DNA from: Neoarius graeffei
Taxonomy: Eukaryota > Chordata > Actinopteri > Siluriformes > Ariidae
Direction: 5' to 3'
NCBI RefSeq assembly: GCF_027579695.1
Contig: NC_083572.1
Span: 12,372,915-12,436,914 of the forward strand
DNA: 64,000 nucleotides
Position numbers and translations under genes: made by a program. Below the pieces are notes generated by a model. The model was not told the origin of the DNA and did not search any database. It worked only from the letters and a program-made list of their open reading frames with translations. This document shows, one piece after another, positions 10,988 to 21,328 of this stretch (its first letter is position 1; every line of letters starts with the position of its first letter).

Positions 10988-12577
10988 CAACCCCGATTCC
11001 AAAAAAGTTGGGACAAAGTACAAATTGTAAATAAAAATGGAATGCAATAATTTCCAAATCTCAAAAACTGATATTGTATTCACAATAGAACATATCAAAT
11101 GTCGAAAGTGAGACATTTTGAAATTTCATGCCAAATTTTGGCTCATTTGAAATTTCATGACAGCAACACATCTCAAAAAAGTTGGGACAGGGGCAATAAG
11201 AGGCTGGAAAAGTTAAAGGTACAAAAAAAGGAACAGCTGGAGGACCAAATTGCAACTCATTAGGTCAATTGGCAATAGGTCATTAAGATGACTGGGTATA
11301 AAAAGAGCATCTTGGAGTGGCAGTGGCTCTCAGAAGTAAAGATGGGAAGAGGATCACCAATCCCCCTAATTCTGCGCCGACAAATAGTGGAGCAATATCA
11401 GAAAGGAGTTCGACAGTGTAAAATTGCAAAGAGTTTGAACATATCATCTACAGTGCATAATATCATCAAAAGATTCAGAGAATCTGGAAGAATCTGTGCG
11501 TAAGGGTCAAGGCCGGAAAACCATACCGGGTGCCCGTGATCTTTGGGCCCTTAGACGGCACTGCATCACATACAGGCATGCTTCTGTATTGGAAATCACA
11601 AAATGGGCTCAGGAATATTTCCAGAGAACATTATCTGTGAACACAATTCACCGTGCCATCCGCCGTTGCCAGCTAAAACTCTATAGTTCAAAGAAGGAGC
11701 CATATCTAAACACGATCCAGAAGCGCAGATGTCTTCTCTGGGCCAAGGCTCATTTAAAATTGACTGTGGCAAAGTGGAAAACTGTTCTGTGGTCAGACGA
11801 ATCAAAATTTGAAGTTCTTTATGGAAATCAGGGACGCCGTGTCATTCAGACTAAAGAGGAGAAGGACGACCCAAGTTGTTATCAGCGCTCAGTTCAGAAG
11901 CCTGCATATCTGATGGTATGGGGTTGCATTAGTGCGTGTGGCATGGGCAGCTTACACATCTGGAAAGACACCGTCAATGCTGAAAGGTATATCCAGGTTC
12001 TAGAGCAACATATGCTCCCATCCAGACGACGTCTCTTTCAGGGAAGACCTTGCATTTTCCAACATGACAATGCCAAACCACATACTGCATCAATTACAGC
12101 ATCATGGCTGCGTAGAAGAAGGGTCCGGGTACTGAACTGGCCAGCCTGCAGTCCAGATCTTTCACCCATAGAAAACATTTGGTGCATCATAAAATGGAAG
12201 ATACGACAAAGAAGACCTAAGACAGTTGAGCAACTAGAATCCTACATTAGACAAGAATGGGTTAACATTCCTATCCCTAAACTTGAGCAACTTGTCTCCT
12301 CAGTCCCCAGACGTTTACAGACTGTTGTAAAGAGAAAAGGGGATGTCTCACAGTGGTAAACATGGCTTTGTCCCAACTTTTTTTGAGATGTGTTGTCATG
12401 AAATTTAAAATCACCTAATTTTTCTCCTTAAATGATATATTTTCTCAGTTTAAACACTTGATATGTCATCTATGTTCTATTCTGAATAAAATATGGAATT
12501 TTGAAACTTCCACATCATTGCATTCCATTTTTATTTACAATTTGTACTTCGTCCCAACTTTTTTGGAATCGGGGTTG
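10988..12577 (+). mobile_element. Tc1-like transposon, near-intact
   Basis: 1590 bp, bounded by TA dinucleotides. It carries roughly 60 bp inverted repeats that start CAACCCCGATTCCAAAAAAG and differ at only a few sites between ends. Inner repeats with AAAAAAGTTGGGACA occur again inside each end (near 11172 and 12370), giving the IR/DR arrangement of Tc1-like elements. It encodes one transposase, described separately. It looks like one of the youngest DNA elements in the window. Confidence 0.93.
11342..12359 (+). pseudogene. Tc1-like transposase, one frameshift
   Basis: About 339 codons. The start chosen is MGRGSPIPLILRRQIVEQYQ (11342), because it opens directly into the helix-turn-helix region; an upstream in-frame ATG exists at 11288. 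The reading frame shifts near 11496, just after RESGRIC, consistent with loss of two bases. From there a 287-codon frame is open to TAA at 12357. The catalytic DDE residues are present: WSDESKFE, FQHDNAKPH and SPIENIW, with exactly 34 residues between the second D and the E (DD34E). It would be a working cut-and-paste transposase but for the shift; a sequencing error cannot be excluded. Confidence 0.9.
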
Positions 12578-13010
12578 TAAATAGCAGTAAGACTTTGTCT
12601 GGGGGAGGGGTGCAGACTGGGGACAAATTAGTGAGCTACTGACTAGTTATCGACTTTTTGCTAGTGTGTTGCTGGATAAATCCAAACATTTCTGCATCTT
12701 TTGGTTAAATATCTGTTCAACCACTACATTTGTGCTGTTTACATTGAGTAATCACTACTTGATGAGTCATTGAGTTTCTGTAAAAATGTTATTCATTTTT
12801 GTCTCCGTGCCTGCTAGGACTATCTTATTCCTTTGAACTGTTGATTATAGATGAAGCTCCAGTGTTATCCTGCTTGGCATCCAAGCATTACCAAGATTAC
12901 ATGTCAGAGAAGGAATGTATGAAAATGTAGAGTTAGTTCTGTGTATCCAGTAAACAAAGACACAGATCTATGAATAGTGACTGGGTATGTTAAGTAAGAA
13001 TTAACACCTA
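12578..13010. other. No gene seen
   Basis: Short spacer between two Tc1-like elements, without recognisable features. Confidence 0.4.
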
Positions 13011-14104
13011 CAGTTGTGGTCAGAAGTTTACGTACAGTGACATGAATGTCATCTTGGATATGAATGTCATGGCAATATTTGGGCTTTCAGTAATTTCTTT
13101 GACTGTTCTTTTTCTGTGGCAGAATGTACAGCGTACACCTTTAATAAAAAAAAAAAACACTAGAATTTGGTGCATAAGTTTTAATTTTCTTTGGGTTTTC
13201 TGAAATCAACGCAGGGTCAAAAAATATACGTACAGCACACCGAATATTTGGGTAAAATGTCTCTTCACAAGATTCACCTTGACCAAACATTTTTGTTTAC
13301 CCTGAAAAAGCTTCTGGCCGAATTCTGGTTGGACATTTCACGACTCTTTCTGGTAGAATTGGTAGAGTTAAATTAAATTTTTTTTCTTTGCATGGACTTG
13401 ACTTATAAGCACAGTCCATATATTTTCAATAGGGTTGAAGTCAGAACTTGTTTTAAGCTTAATGTTAGCCTGCTTTATCCTCCACAACCAGCCCTGATGC
13501 GTGTTTGAGTTCATTGTACTGTTGTAACTCCCTAGTTGTGTTCAAGCTTCTGATGGTTTATGCTGAAGAATTCTAAGGTAGTCCTCCTTCTTCATTATTC
13601 CATCCACTTTGTGCAATGAACCAGTTCCACTGACAGCAAAACAGCCCCAGAGCATGATGATCCCACCACCACCACCAGCTGGTACAGTGTCCCTCTGTAC
13701 ATGGTGGTCATCGTGGCCAAACAACTCAATCTTTGTCTCATCTGACCATACAGCTATCCTCCAGAAGGGTTTTTCTTTGTCTGTGTGGTCAACTTCAAAC
13801 TTTAGTTAAGCTTGAAGGTGTCAATTTTGGAGCAGGGGGTTATTTATTGGATAGCAGCCTCTTAGTCCATGGTGATCTGAACTGTAGACAGTGATCCATC
13901 AGCTTCCAGTTCATGGCAGGGCTGTGCCATGGTGGTTCCCAGGTTGTTCCTGACCATCCAAACCAATTTCCTTTCAGCTGAGGGTGACAGTTTGGGTTTT
14001 CTTGAAGCAAAGTGGCTTGGCAAAGTGACTACACCTCACAATAACTTGGATACAATTGTTTGAACTGATCTTGGGATTTGCAGTTGTTTCGAAATGGCTC
14101 CAAG

Positions 14105-14474
14105 GGTGGCAGGGTGGTGTAGTGGTTAGCACTTTCACCTGAGAGCAAGAAGGTTCTGGGTTTGAGCCCAGCGGCTGGCAGGGGCCTTTCTGTGTGGAGT
14201 TTGCATGTTCTCCCCATGTCAGCGTGGGTTTCCTCTGGGTGCTCTGGTTTCCCCCACAGGCCAGAGACATGCAGTTAGGTTAACGTGGGGCAGCTTTGGG
14301 CTGAAGTGCCCTTGAGCAAGGTATTTAACCCCTGACTGCTCCCTGGGTGCTGTAGTTTGGCTGCACACTGCTCTGGGTGTGTGTGTTCACTGCTTCAGAT
14401 GGGTTAAATGCAGAGGATGAATCTCACTGTGCTTGAAGTGTGCATGTGACAAATAAAGGTTTCTTCTTCTTCTA
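14105..14474 (+). mobile_element. SINE variant with alternative 3' half
   Basis: The head and body match the main family up to GACATGCAGTTAGGTTAACG. The 3' half is different: GGGCTGAAGTGCCCTTGAGC, then CCCCTGACTGCTCCC, ending ATAAAGGTTTCTTCTTCTT. A truncated second member is at 53671. This is a distinct subfamily formed by exchange of the tail. Confidence 0.85.
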
Positions 14475-14825
14475 AGAGACATTCTGGAGTTGTGGATATC
14501 TGCGATCCTCTTTCTCAGATCTGCACTGAGTTCCTTGGACTTTCCCATTTTACTGTGTGCTGATCAATCCAATGAGTGCTGTAAACAAACCCTTTTTATG
14601 AAGGCACAGAGAAGCTACGAACTGTAGTCAATCATGATCACTAACAGGAAGTTAAGAGACCTCGGCCTTGGCAAGATAAGAGACATTTTGGAAGCTTCAG
14701 CACCTCTGAATTAATGATCTAAGTGAACGTATGTAAATTTTTGACCCTGTATGTATAATTTTGACCCTGTGTTGATTTCAGAAAACCCAAAGAAAATTAA
14801 AACTTGTGCACCAAATTCTAGTGTC

Positions 14826-15166
14826 TTCTCATCTCATCTCATCTCACCTCAATATCTCTAGCCACTTTATCCTTCTACAGGGTCACAGGCAAGCTGGAGC
14901 CTATCCCAGCTGACTACGGGCGAAAGGCGGGGTACACCCTGGACAAGTCGCCAGGTCATCACAGGGCTGACACATAGACACAGACAACCATTCACACTCA
15001 CATTCACACCTACGGTCAATTTAGAGTCACCAGTTAACCTAACCTGCATGTCTTTGGACTGTGGGGGAAACCGGAGCACCCGGAGGAAACCCACGCAGAC
15101 ACGGAGAGAACATGCAAACTCTGCACAGAAAGGCCCTCGCCGGCCACGGGGCTCGAACCCGGACCT
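14826..15166 (-). mobile_element. SINE, 5'-truncated
   Basis: Lacks the tRNA-like A-box end, stopping at CGAACCCGGACC. The flanking TTCTAGTGTCTTCT / TTCTAGCGTCTTCT shows a genuine insertion of a truncated cDNA into the Tc1 copy at 13011. Confidence 0.88.
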
Positions 15167-15409
15167 TCTAGCGTCTTCTTTCTTTAATTAAAGATGTATG
15201 CTGTGCAATCATTCTGCCACAGAAAAAGAACAGTTCAAAGAATTTACTGAAAGCACAAATATTACCATGACATTCATATCCAAGATGACATTTATGTCAC
15301 TGTATGTAAACTTCTGACCACAACTGTAGATCGTATGCCAGAAATATTCATTCATGTTGCTGATACCAAAGGCATGCCATTACTGCAATCTTTTCTCAGC
15401 ATTTTACAG

Positions 15410-15755
15410 ACTCCTATAATTGTTGGCACCGTTCATAAAAATAAATATAGCAAATAACACATTCTTTAAGTAATAATTTGACGTTGAATACATGGGGATG
15501 CTGTATAGTTTTATTTTAACTCAATGGTTTTATTTCAACAATTATAAGAATGATACTGGTGTTTCAAAATTATTGGCACCTCCAAAACGAATATTTGCTG
15601 AAGGTTCCCTGTTGAAGAGAGTAACAGCACCGAGCTTCATCCTGTGATATTCTAACAAGCTTGAACATTTCCTCCATACCAAACACTTCAACTCATTTAC
15701 ATTCTTCCTTTTTTCTTTTGCAGATGTAGACTGTTTTTAAATTCCAAACAATTTT
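15410..15755 (-). mobile_element. Tc1-like relic (ATTGTTGGCACC family)
   Basis: Shows two opposed TTGGCACC motifs (15421-15428 and 15573-15580) and, near 15761, a sequence whose reverse complement recalls the PSQxPDLNP motif of Tc1 transposases. Heavily decayed; boundaries approximate. Confidence 0.5.
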
Positions 15756-16261
15756 CAAGGGTTCAAATCAGGGCACTGAGATGGCTGTTGTAAAACACTG
15801 ATTTTGTGTCTAATTATGTGCTGATTAGAGTGCATGTTTGCAATCTTGATCTTCTAACCCAACCATTCACACTCACATTCACACCTACGGTCAATTTAGA
15901 GTCACCAGTTAACCTAACCTGCATGTCTTTGGACTGTGGGGGAAACCGGAGCACCCGGAGGAAACCCATGCAGACACGGAGAGAACATGCAAACTCTGCA
16001 CAGAAAGGCCCTCGCCGGCCACGGGGCTCGAACCCGAACCTTCTAGTGTCTTCTTTCTTTAATTAAAGATGTAGTATGCTGTAGTCCAAAGATGTGCAGG
16101 TTAGGTTAACTGGCGATTCTAAATTGACCGTAGGTGTGAATGTGAGTGTGAATGGTTGGGTTAGAAGATCAAGATTGCAAACATGCACTCTAATCAGCAC
16201 ATAATTAGACACAAAATCAGTGTTTTACAACAGCCATCTGTTGATTTGAACCCTTGAAAAT
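15751..16261. repeat. Large palindrome with 180 bp arms built partly from SINE sequence
   Basis: Left arm 15751-15935 and right arm 16083-16261 are reverse complements over about 180 bp with a few mismatches. Each arm joins Tc1-relic sequence (GCACTCTAATCAGCACATAA on the right) to the body of a SINE. The 147 bp loop carries the rest of that SINE plus the TTCTTTCTTTAATTAAAGATG sequence that also follows the truncated SINE at 15166. The segment therefore copies the 15 kb insertion junction and then folds back. Confidence 0.85.
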
Positions 16262-16594
16262 GTAATGTGCTACATGTTCCATATAAATAGAAAGCAAATA
16301 AGCTGTATGTTTTCAAGATAATGGTAAGTTGTAAGCTCCATCTACTGACAAGTCTTAAAAGAAGATAATGGTGCAATCAATCTTTACAGCAGCAACAAAA
16401 AAGGTCAATGATCCAAGTATGATCATGTATCCTTATCCAGAGCAAATTCCAGCTGAAAATTCTTTCTTTTCTCGCCCCGATTGTGCTTAATTATATATTT
16501 AACTTCTTGTTACCAATTATAATCATTACATGACTTGTGTAGGTCAAGAACAATATGCCTTTCTTTGTTTATAGGAAGCTCAGCCAATCATGGG

Positions 16595-17095
16595 GCAGCA
16601 GCACAATGCATCAAATCATGCAGATAGAGATTAAGAGCTTTAGATGATGTTAACATCCATCATCATGATGGGGAAACCATGGTCTAATGGTTAGAGAAGC
16701 AGCTTTGGGATGAAAAGGTCGCCGGTTTGATTCCCTAGATCAGCAGGAGCAAGGCATCTAACCCCCAACTGCTGTTCTGGATACGTTGTACGTCCACTCT
16801 GGATAAGAGTGTCTGCTAAATGTAATGCAATTTCAGAAGCTACCGATCTAATAATGTTACACAAAGGTCATCTAGTGAGCTGCAGTTCTCAGGGCAAAAA
16901 TGCCTTCTTGATAAAAGAGGTCAGAAAAGGATGAAGACTGGTTCAAGAAGACTATGGTTACTCAAATAACCACCCTTTACAACTGTGGTGAGCAGAAAAG
17001 CATCTCAGAATGCATAACACTTGAGGCGAATGGACTTCCTGATTCGTCACACTGGATCTTACTCATGAAATACAGAACTTCTAAGGCACTTTGTC
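16595..17095 (+). mobile_element. Tc1-like relic (related to 59545), split by a small SINE
   Basis: Shares GGGCAGCAGCACAATGCAT, CATGCAGATAGAGATTAAGAG and GAGCAGAAAAGCATCTCAG with the better-preserved fragment at 59545-60060. No open frame survives. Confidence 0.65.
16670..16830 (+). mobile_element. Small tRNA-derived SINE with L2-like tail
   Basis: The head GGGGAAACCATGGTCTAATGG plus GGTTTGATTCC give A- and B-box-like motifs. The tail CTCTGGATAAGAGTGTCTGC is the L2 3' end, so an L2 LINE could have supplied its reverse transcriptase. An inverted sister copy is at 37341. Confidence 0.8.
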
Positions 17096-17160
17096 AATTC
17101 TTCAGTAGTCAACAGGACTTGAATCACAGTTATATACCTTTATAACCTGTAATGCACTAC

Positions 17161-17532
17161 ATCCATCCATCCATCCATTATCTGTAGCCGCTTTATCCTG
17201 TTCTACAGGGTCACAGGCAAGCTGGAGCCTATCCCAGCTGACTATGGGTGAGAGACGGGGTACACCCTGGACAAGTCGCCAGGTCATCACAGGGCTGACA
17301 CATAGAGACACACAACTATTCACACTCATATTCACACCTACAGTCAATTTAGAGCTACCAATTAGCCTAACTGCATGTCTTTGGACTGTGGGGGAAACCG
17401 GAGCACCCGGAGGAAACCCACGCAGACACGGGGAGAACATGCAAACTCCACACAGAAAGGCCCTCGCCGGCCCTGAACCCAGGACCTTCTTTCTGTGAGG
17501 CAAGAATGCTAACCACTACACCACCGTGCCGC
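17161..17532 (-). mobile_element. SINE with CCATCCATCC tail
   Basis: Flanked by the 15 bp duplication CCTGTAATGYACTAC (17146-17160 and 17533-17547). The CTGGGCTCG segment near the B box is deleted. Confidence 0.92.
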
Positions 17533-17547
17533 CCTGTAATGTACTAC

Positions 17548-18103
17548 CGGTAGAGGTTCCATATAAATAGAAGCAAATAAGCTGTATGTTTTCTCTTTCT
17601 CCACCCATTTAACTGCTCACATTAAAATCTGTAATGGCCATTTTACTGATGCTCATGACCCTGTGTTGTTGTAGTTACTGTATCCTGAGAATACTGGCTG
17701 CAAATTTTATGACGCATGTTAAGACTTTGGCTTTCCTTGGCTTTCACAAGCTTAAGTAATGAGTGAAAGAGGAAATCTGCAGAGTTTAAATGAGTCGTAG
17801 GAATGTTAAACAGAGTCTCTGGGCTGACTCGGGGCCCCATTTTTCATGCACGACAGATTTTTGGGCTCCTTTATGATGATTAAACTTGCTGTCAACTTAT
17901 TTTTGTTTTTTAATACTCGGGCTTGTTGGGAATGCTGGACAATACATTGACTGGTGCTCAGGTTTATGATCCATTTGACTCTAATCCATGTGTAATCCAC
18001 TGAGCTTTCTGTTCACATTTTGTGCCTTGAATAAATCATGATGATTTATTCCTGTTCATGAAAATGCACACTACTCCTTTTAAATCTAGTATCTTGCAGG
18101 ACA
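17548..18103. other. No gene seen
   Basis: The first 60 bp (ATAAATAGAAGCAAATAAGC) repeat a sequence found near 16282, so a short duplication links the two flanks. Otherwise featureless. Confidence 0.45.
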
Positions 18104-18470
18104 GGGAGGCACAGTGGTGTAGTGGTTAGCGCTGTCGCCTCACAGCAAAAAGGTCCGGGTTCGAGCCCCGTGGCCGGCGAGGGCCTTTCTGTGCGGAGTT
18201 TGCATGTTCTCCCCGTGTCCGCGTGGGTTTCCTCCGGGTGCTCCGGTTTCCCCCACATGCAGGTTAGGTCAACTGGTGACTCTAAATTGACCGTAGGTGT
18301 GAATGTGAGTGTGAATGGTTGTCTGTGTCTATGTGTCAGCCCTGTGATGACCTGGCGACTTGTCCAGGGTGTACCCCGCCTTTTGCCCGTAGTCAGCTGG
18401 GATAGGCTCCAGCTTGCCTGCGACCCTGTAGAAGGATAAAGCGGCTAGAGATAATGAGATGAGATGAGAA
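18104..18470 (+). mobile_element. SINE, first of a linked pair
   Basis: Starts GGGAGGCACAGTGG and lacks the CAGTCCAAAGA segment of the body. It is followed by a 46 bp non-SINE linker and a second SINE. ATCTTGCAGGACAG precedes this copy and ATCTTGTAGGACAG follows the second, so the duplication encloses both. Confidence 0.88.
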
Positions 18471-18516
18471 AACACAAAGCATTCGAAAAAAATAGCCTCA
18501 ATGAGGCTGTAGCTCA

Positions 18517-18876
18517 GGCGGCACGGTGGCGTAGTGGTTAGCACTGTTGCCTCACAGCAAGAAGGTCCTGGGTTTGAGCTCAGCGGAGTTTGCATGTTCT
18601 CCCCGTGTCCACGTGGGTTTCCTCCGGGTGCTCCGGTTTCCCCCACAGTCCAAAGACATGCAGGTTAGGTTAACTGTTGACTCTAAATTGACCGTAGGTG
18701 TGAATGTGAGTGTGAATGGTTGTCTGTGTCTATGTGTCAGCCCTGTGATGACCTGGCGACTTGTCCAGGGTGTACCCCGCCTTTCGCCCGTAGTCAGCTG
18801 GGATAGGCTCCAGCTTGCCTGCGACCCTGTAGAACAGGATAAAGCGGCTAGAGATAATAAGATGAGATGAGATGAG
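18517..18876 (+). mobile_element. SINE, second of a linked pair
   Basis: Carries a roughly 30 bp deletion just after the B box (GGGTTTGAGCTCAGCGGAG). It has no target-site duplication of its own; the downstream repeat belongs to the pair. Confidence 0.88.
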
Positions 18877-18879
18877 ATC

Positions 18880-19566
18880 TTGTAGGACAGAGTAGACATG
18901 TGCAGCACCACGACGTTTGAGTGAGGGCAATTCCCACTGCGCATGCGCAGAAAAGACGTCTCGGGACTTGACACAGTTTATTCATTTGTCCTTTGATTTT
19001 GTTCTGTGAGAGCTACAGTCCAAAAGATTTCATATCTATGAAAGGTTAATGTGCACCTTTTTGGATGTGCACAGGGGATGCTTATTAAGTGGAATGAGCA
19101 AAGACTGGAGATCTTCCCAAATCCAGATGTTTTAATCCAGAGAGAGAGAGAGAGAGAGAGAGAACTGCAGAAAAAAAGAGCCACGTCCTCACAAAGGAAG
19201 CAGCAGTACCTAATGAGTGGAGAAAGCTGCATGCTGCATGCACACTGCATCTCATGCATGCACAGGGATACACAAGGCATGCAACAGATTCAAGATAAAT
19301 ATCATAAATGTCAGCCATCTCCTGCTTTCTGACTAATTTCTTTCTTTCCCCATCTAACTTTTAGATATTGCCGGTAATGCTGACGTGTCGCGCGCATGCT
19401 GTGTGAACGCGCATTTTGCTCGCGCAATTTTGGGGGGGGGGGGGGGGGGGACGTGCACGCGCAAAACAAACATATTTATGATCTTTTAAACCTTCACTTA
19501 CCTCAGGATCCTCATGCAGCTGATCCGAGTGCTGCTGCTGCTGCTGCTTTCCTGTGATCAGCTGGA

Positions 19567-19602
<36 letters not shown>

Positions 19603-19946
19603 GAGTTCCCTCCTTATGAAGTGTATATGATTTCTTTTCTTCTTTCCTCCTCCTTCTCTGATTCTCCTCTACTGTAATTCCATCCTCTCTCTCGCCCTTC
19701 CTAAATTCCCAGGGCTTTATGCACAGTTTTTCGAAACGCACTGCAAATTTATTGAGTGAGCTCTTTCCAAGCAATGAAGCCCACTAATGGGCAAAGCCTC
19801 AGACTGGGCGCAAGCCCCTGGTTGGAAGAAAGAACAGGTAAAGTTTCAAACAGTGGGGGAGAGCAATCAGGTTTAATAGACGGCATGAAATTCTTTGCAG
19901 GTAGCGTCACATTGATATTGCATGACAGAGTACTTTTTTTATTATT
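18880..19946. other. Gene-free, microsatellite-rich stretch
   Basis: Contains (GA)n at 19139-19163, a 19-base G tract at 19432-19450 inside a CG-rich patch, a (GCT)n run near 19532 and (CT)n at 19570-19600. No exon recognised. Confidence 0.6.
19432..19450 (+). repeat. Poly-G tract (19 G) in a CG-rich patch
   Basis: Flanked by CGCGCATGCTGTGTGAACGC on the left and ACGTGCACGCGC on the right, unlike the AT-rich surroundings. Such a run could form a G-quadruplex and is also error-prone to sequence. Confidence 0.9.
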
Positions 19947-19977
19947 ATTATTTTTTTAAACTATACCTTCTTACCAG

Positions 19978-20330
19978 GGCGGCACGGTGGTGTAGTGGTT
20001 AGCGCTGTCGCCTCACAGCAAGAAGGTCCTGGGTTCGAGCCCCGGGGTCGGCGAGGGCCTTTCTGTGCGGAGTTTGCATGGTGTCCGCGTGGGTTTCCTC
20101 CGGGTGCTCCGGTTTCCCCCACAGTCCAAAGACATGCAGGTTAGGTTAACTGGTGACTCTAAATTGACTGTAGGTGTGAATGTGAATGGTTGTCTGTGTC
20201 TATGTGTCAGCCCTGTGATGACCTGGCGACTTGTCCAGGGTGTACCCCGCCTTTCGCCCGTAGTCAGCTGGGATAGGCTCCAGCTTGCCTGCGACCCTGT
20301 AGAAGGATAAAGCGGCTAGAGATAATGAGA
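19978..20330 (+). mobile_element. SINE, first of two at one site
   Basis: Preceded by a 30 bp segment (19947-19976, containing AAACTATACCTTCTTACCA) that is repeated exactly at 20331-20360. That is an unusually long target duplication. Internal deletion near TTTGCATGGTGTCC. Confidence 0.92.
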
Positions 20331-20360
20331 ATTATTTTTTTAAACTATACCTTCTTACCA

Positions 20361-21310
20361 GGGCGGCATGGTGGTGTAGTGGTTAGCGCTGTCGCCTCAC
20401 AGCAAGAAGGTCCGGGTTCGAGCCCCGTGGCCGGCGAGGGCCTTTCTGTGCGGAGTTTGCATGTTCTCCCCGTGTCCGCGTGGGTTTCCTCCGGGTGCTC
20501 CGGTTTCCCCCACAGTCCAAAGACATGCAGGTTAGGTTAACTGGTGACTCTGAATTGACCGTGAGTGTGAATGGTTGTCTGTGTCTATGTGCCAGCCCTG
20601 TGATGACCTGGCGACTTGTCCAGGGTGTACCCTAGCCTGGGCCCGCCCATCCTAAGCGTGACGCAACACGAGGGCCTGTTGCGAGCTTAGTCTGGCAAGG
20701 CAAGCTATCTCCAGCTCTTTCAAGCTCCCGAAAAATCGGGAGCCAATAAACTTTGAGCATCTCCAATGGCCCTGGGTAGAGGCGTGTTCAAGGCAGTGAC
20801 GTAGTAGAACTGCGACCGGAAGCCATAGATTGTTTACAGAATCTATGCCGGAAGCGCTTCATTCACTAGAAACATTACGAACATGGAGCAGCGGCAAGCC
20901 TTTGACACAGTGGTAGATGCTGTATTGAAAGCATTCAACGGGAAGTTCTCATTGAAAACGGAGCAAAGAGCAGCCCTGGAGGTATTTGTTTTTTTCCTGT
21001 TACTCAAGCAGTTTCTGTCGCATCACATACGTCAGAGGAAAGAGTGATGTGATTGGTTTAAGCTTCGTCACAGCCTTTTCTGGCTTCGACCAGTAGCAAA
21101 CTGAGGCATTTCAGGGAGGCGGGTCAACCACGCCTTTGGGAAATGGTTGGGCTTAATATCTTTGCCAGACCAAATGCTCGCAGAGCTTTGAAGTTGCGTT
21201 AGCCAGACTAGGTGTACCCCGCCTTTCGCCTGTAGTCAGCTGGGATAGGCTCCAGCTTGCCTGCGACCCTGTAGAACAGGATAAAGCGGCTAGAGATAAT
21301 GAGATGAGAT
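20361..21310 (+). mobile_element. SINE, second at the same site, split by another element
   Basis: The SINE runs 20361-20632 and resumes at 21212-21310, the GTGTACCC sequence being duplicated around the insertion. The downstream flank CCTTCTTACCAC repeats the end of the 30 bp target segment for a third time. Confidence 0.9.
20633..21211 (+). mobile_element. 579 bp element inserted in a SINE, unknown class
   Basis: Flanked by an 8 bp duplication, GTGTACCC. The ends TAGCCTGG and CCAGACTA are imperfect inverted copies. It holds a short frame starting MEQRQAFDTVVDAVLKAFNG (20884) that continues FSLKTEQRAALEVFVFF. This recalls the start of RecQ-like helicase proteins that are multicopy in fish genomes, but that is recollection, not a search result. 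A non-autonomous derivative of a larger element is likely. Confidence 0.6.
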
Positions 21311-21328
21311 GGAAGACCTTCTTACCAC

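Larger units (their letters stand above)
13011..15326 (-). mobile_element. Tc1-like transposon of the CAGTTGTGGTCAGAAG family, decayed
   Basis: TA-flanked inverted ends CAGTTGTGGTCAGAAGTTTA (13011) and TAAACTTCTGACCACAACTG (ending 15326). Minus-strand transposase remnants include FGHDDHHVQRD and IIMLWGCFAVSGTGSLHKVD (13542-13724), with many stops. Two SINEs (14105 and 14826) have inserted into it. A truncated sister copy lies at 33735-34867. Confidence 0.9.

Noticed and set aside
16194-16376. Short frames around the 15.7-16.3 kb palindrome as small genes
   Set aside because: They read through inverted copies of SINE and Tc1 relic sequence with no conserved motif.
18530-18590. tRNA-like A and B boxes in SINE heads as possible tRNA genes
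   Set aside because: The heads lack a complete cloverleaf and 3' acceptor pairing and continue into SINE bodies, so they are retroposon promoters, not tRNA genes.
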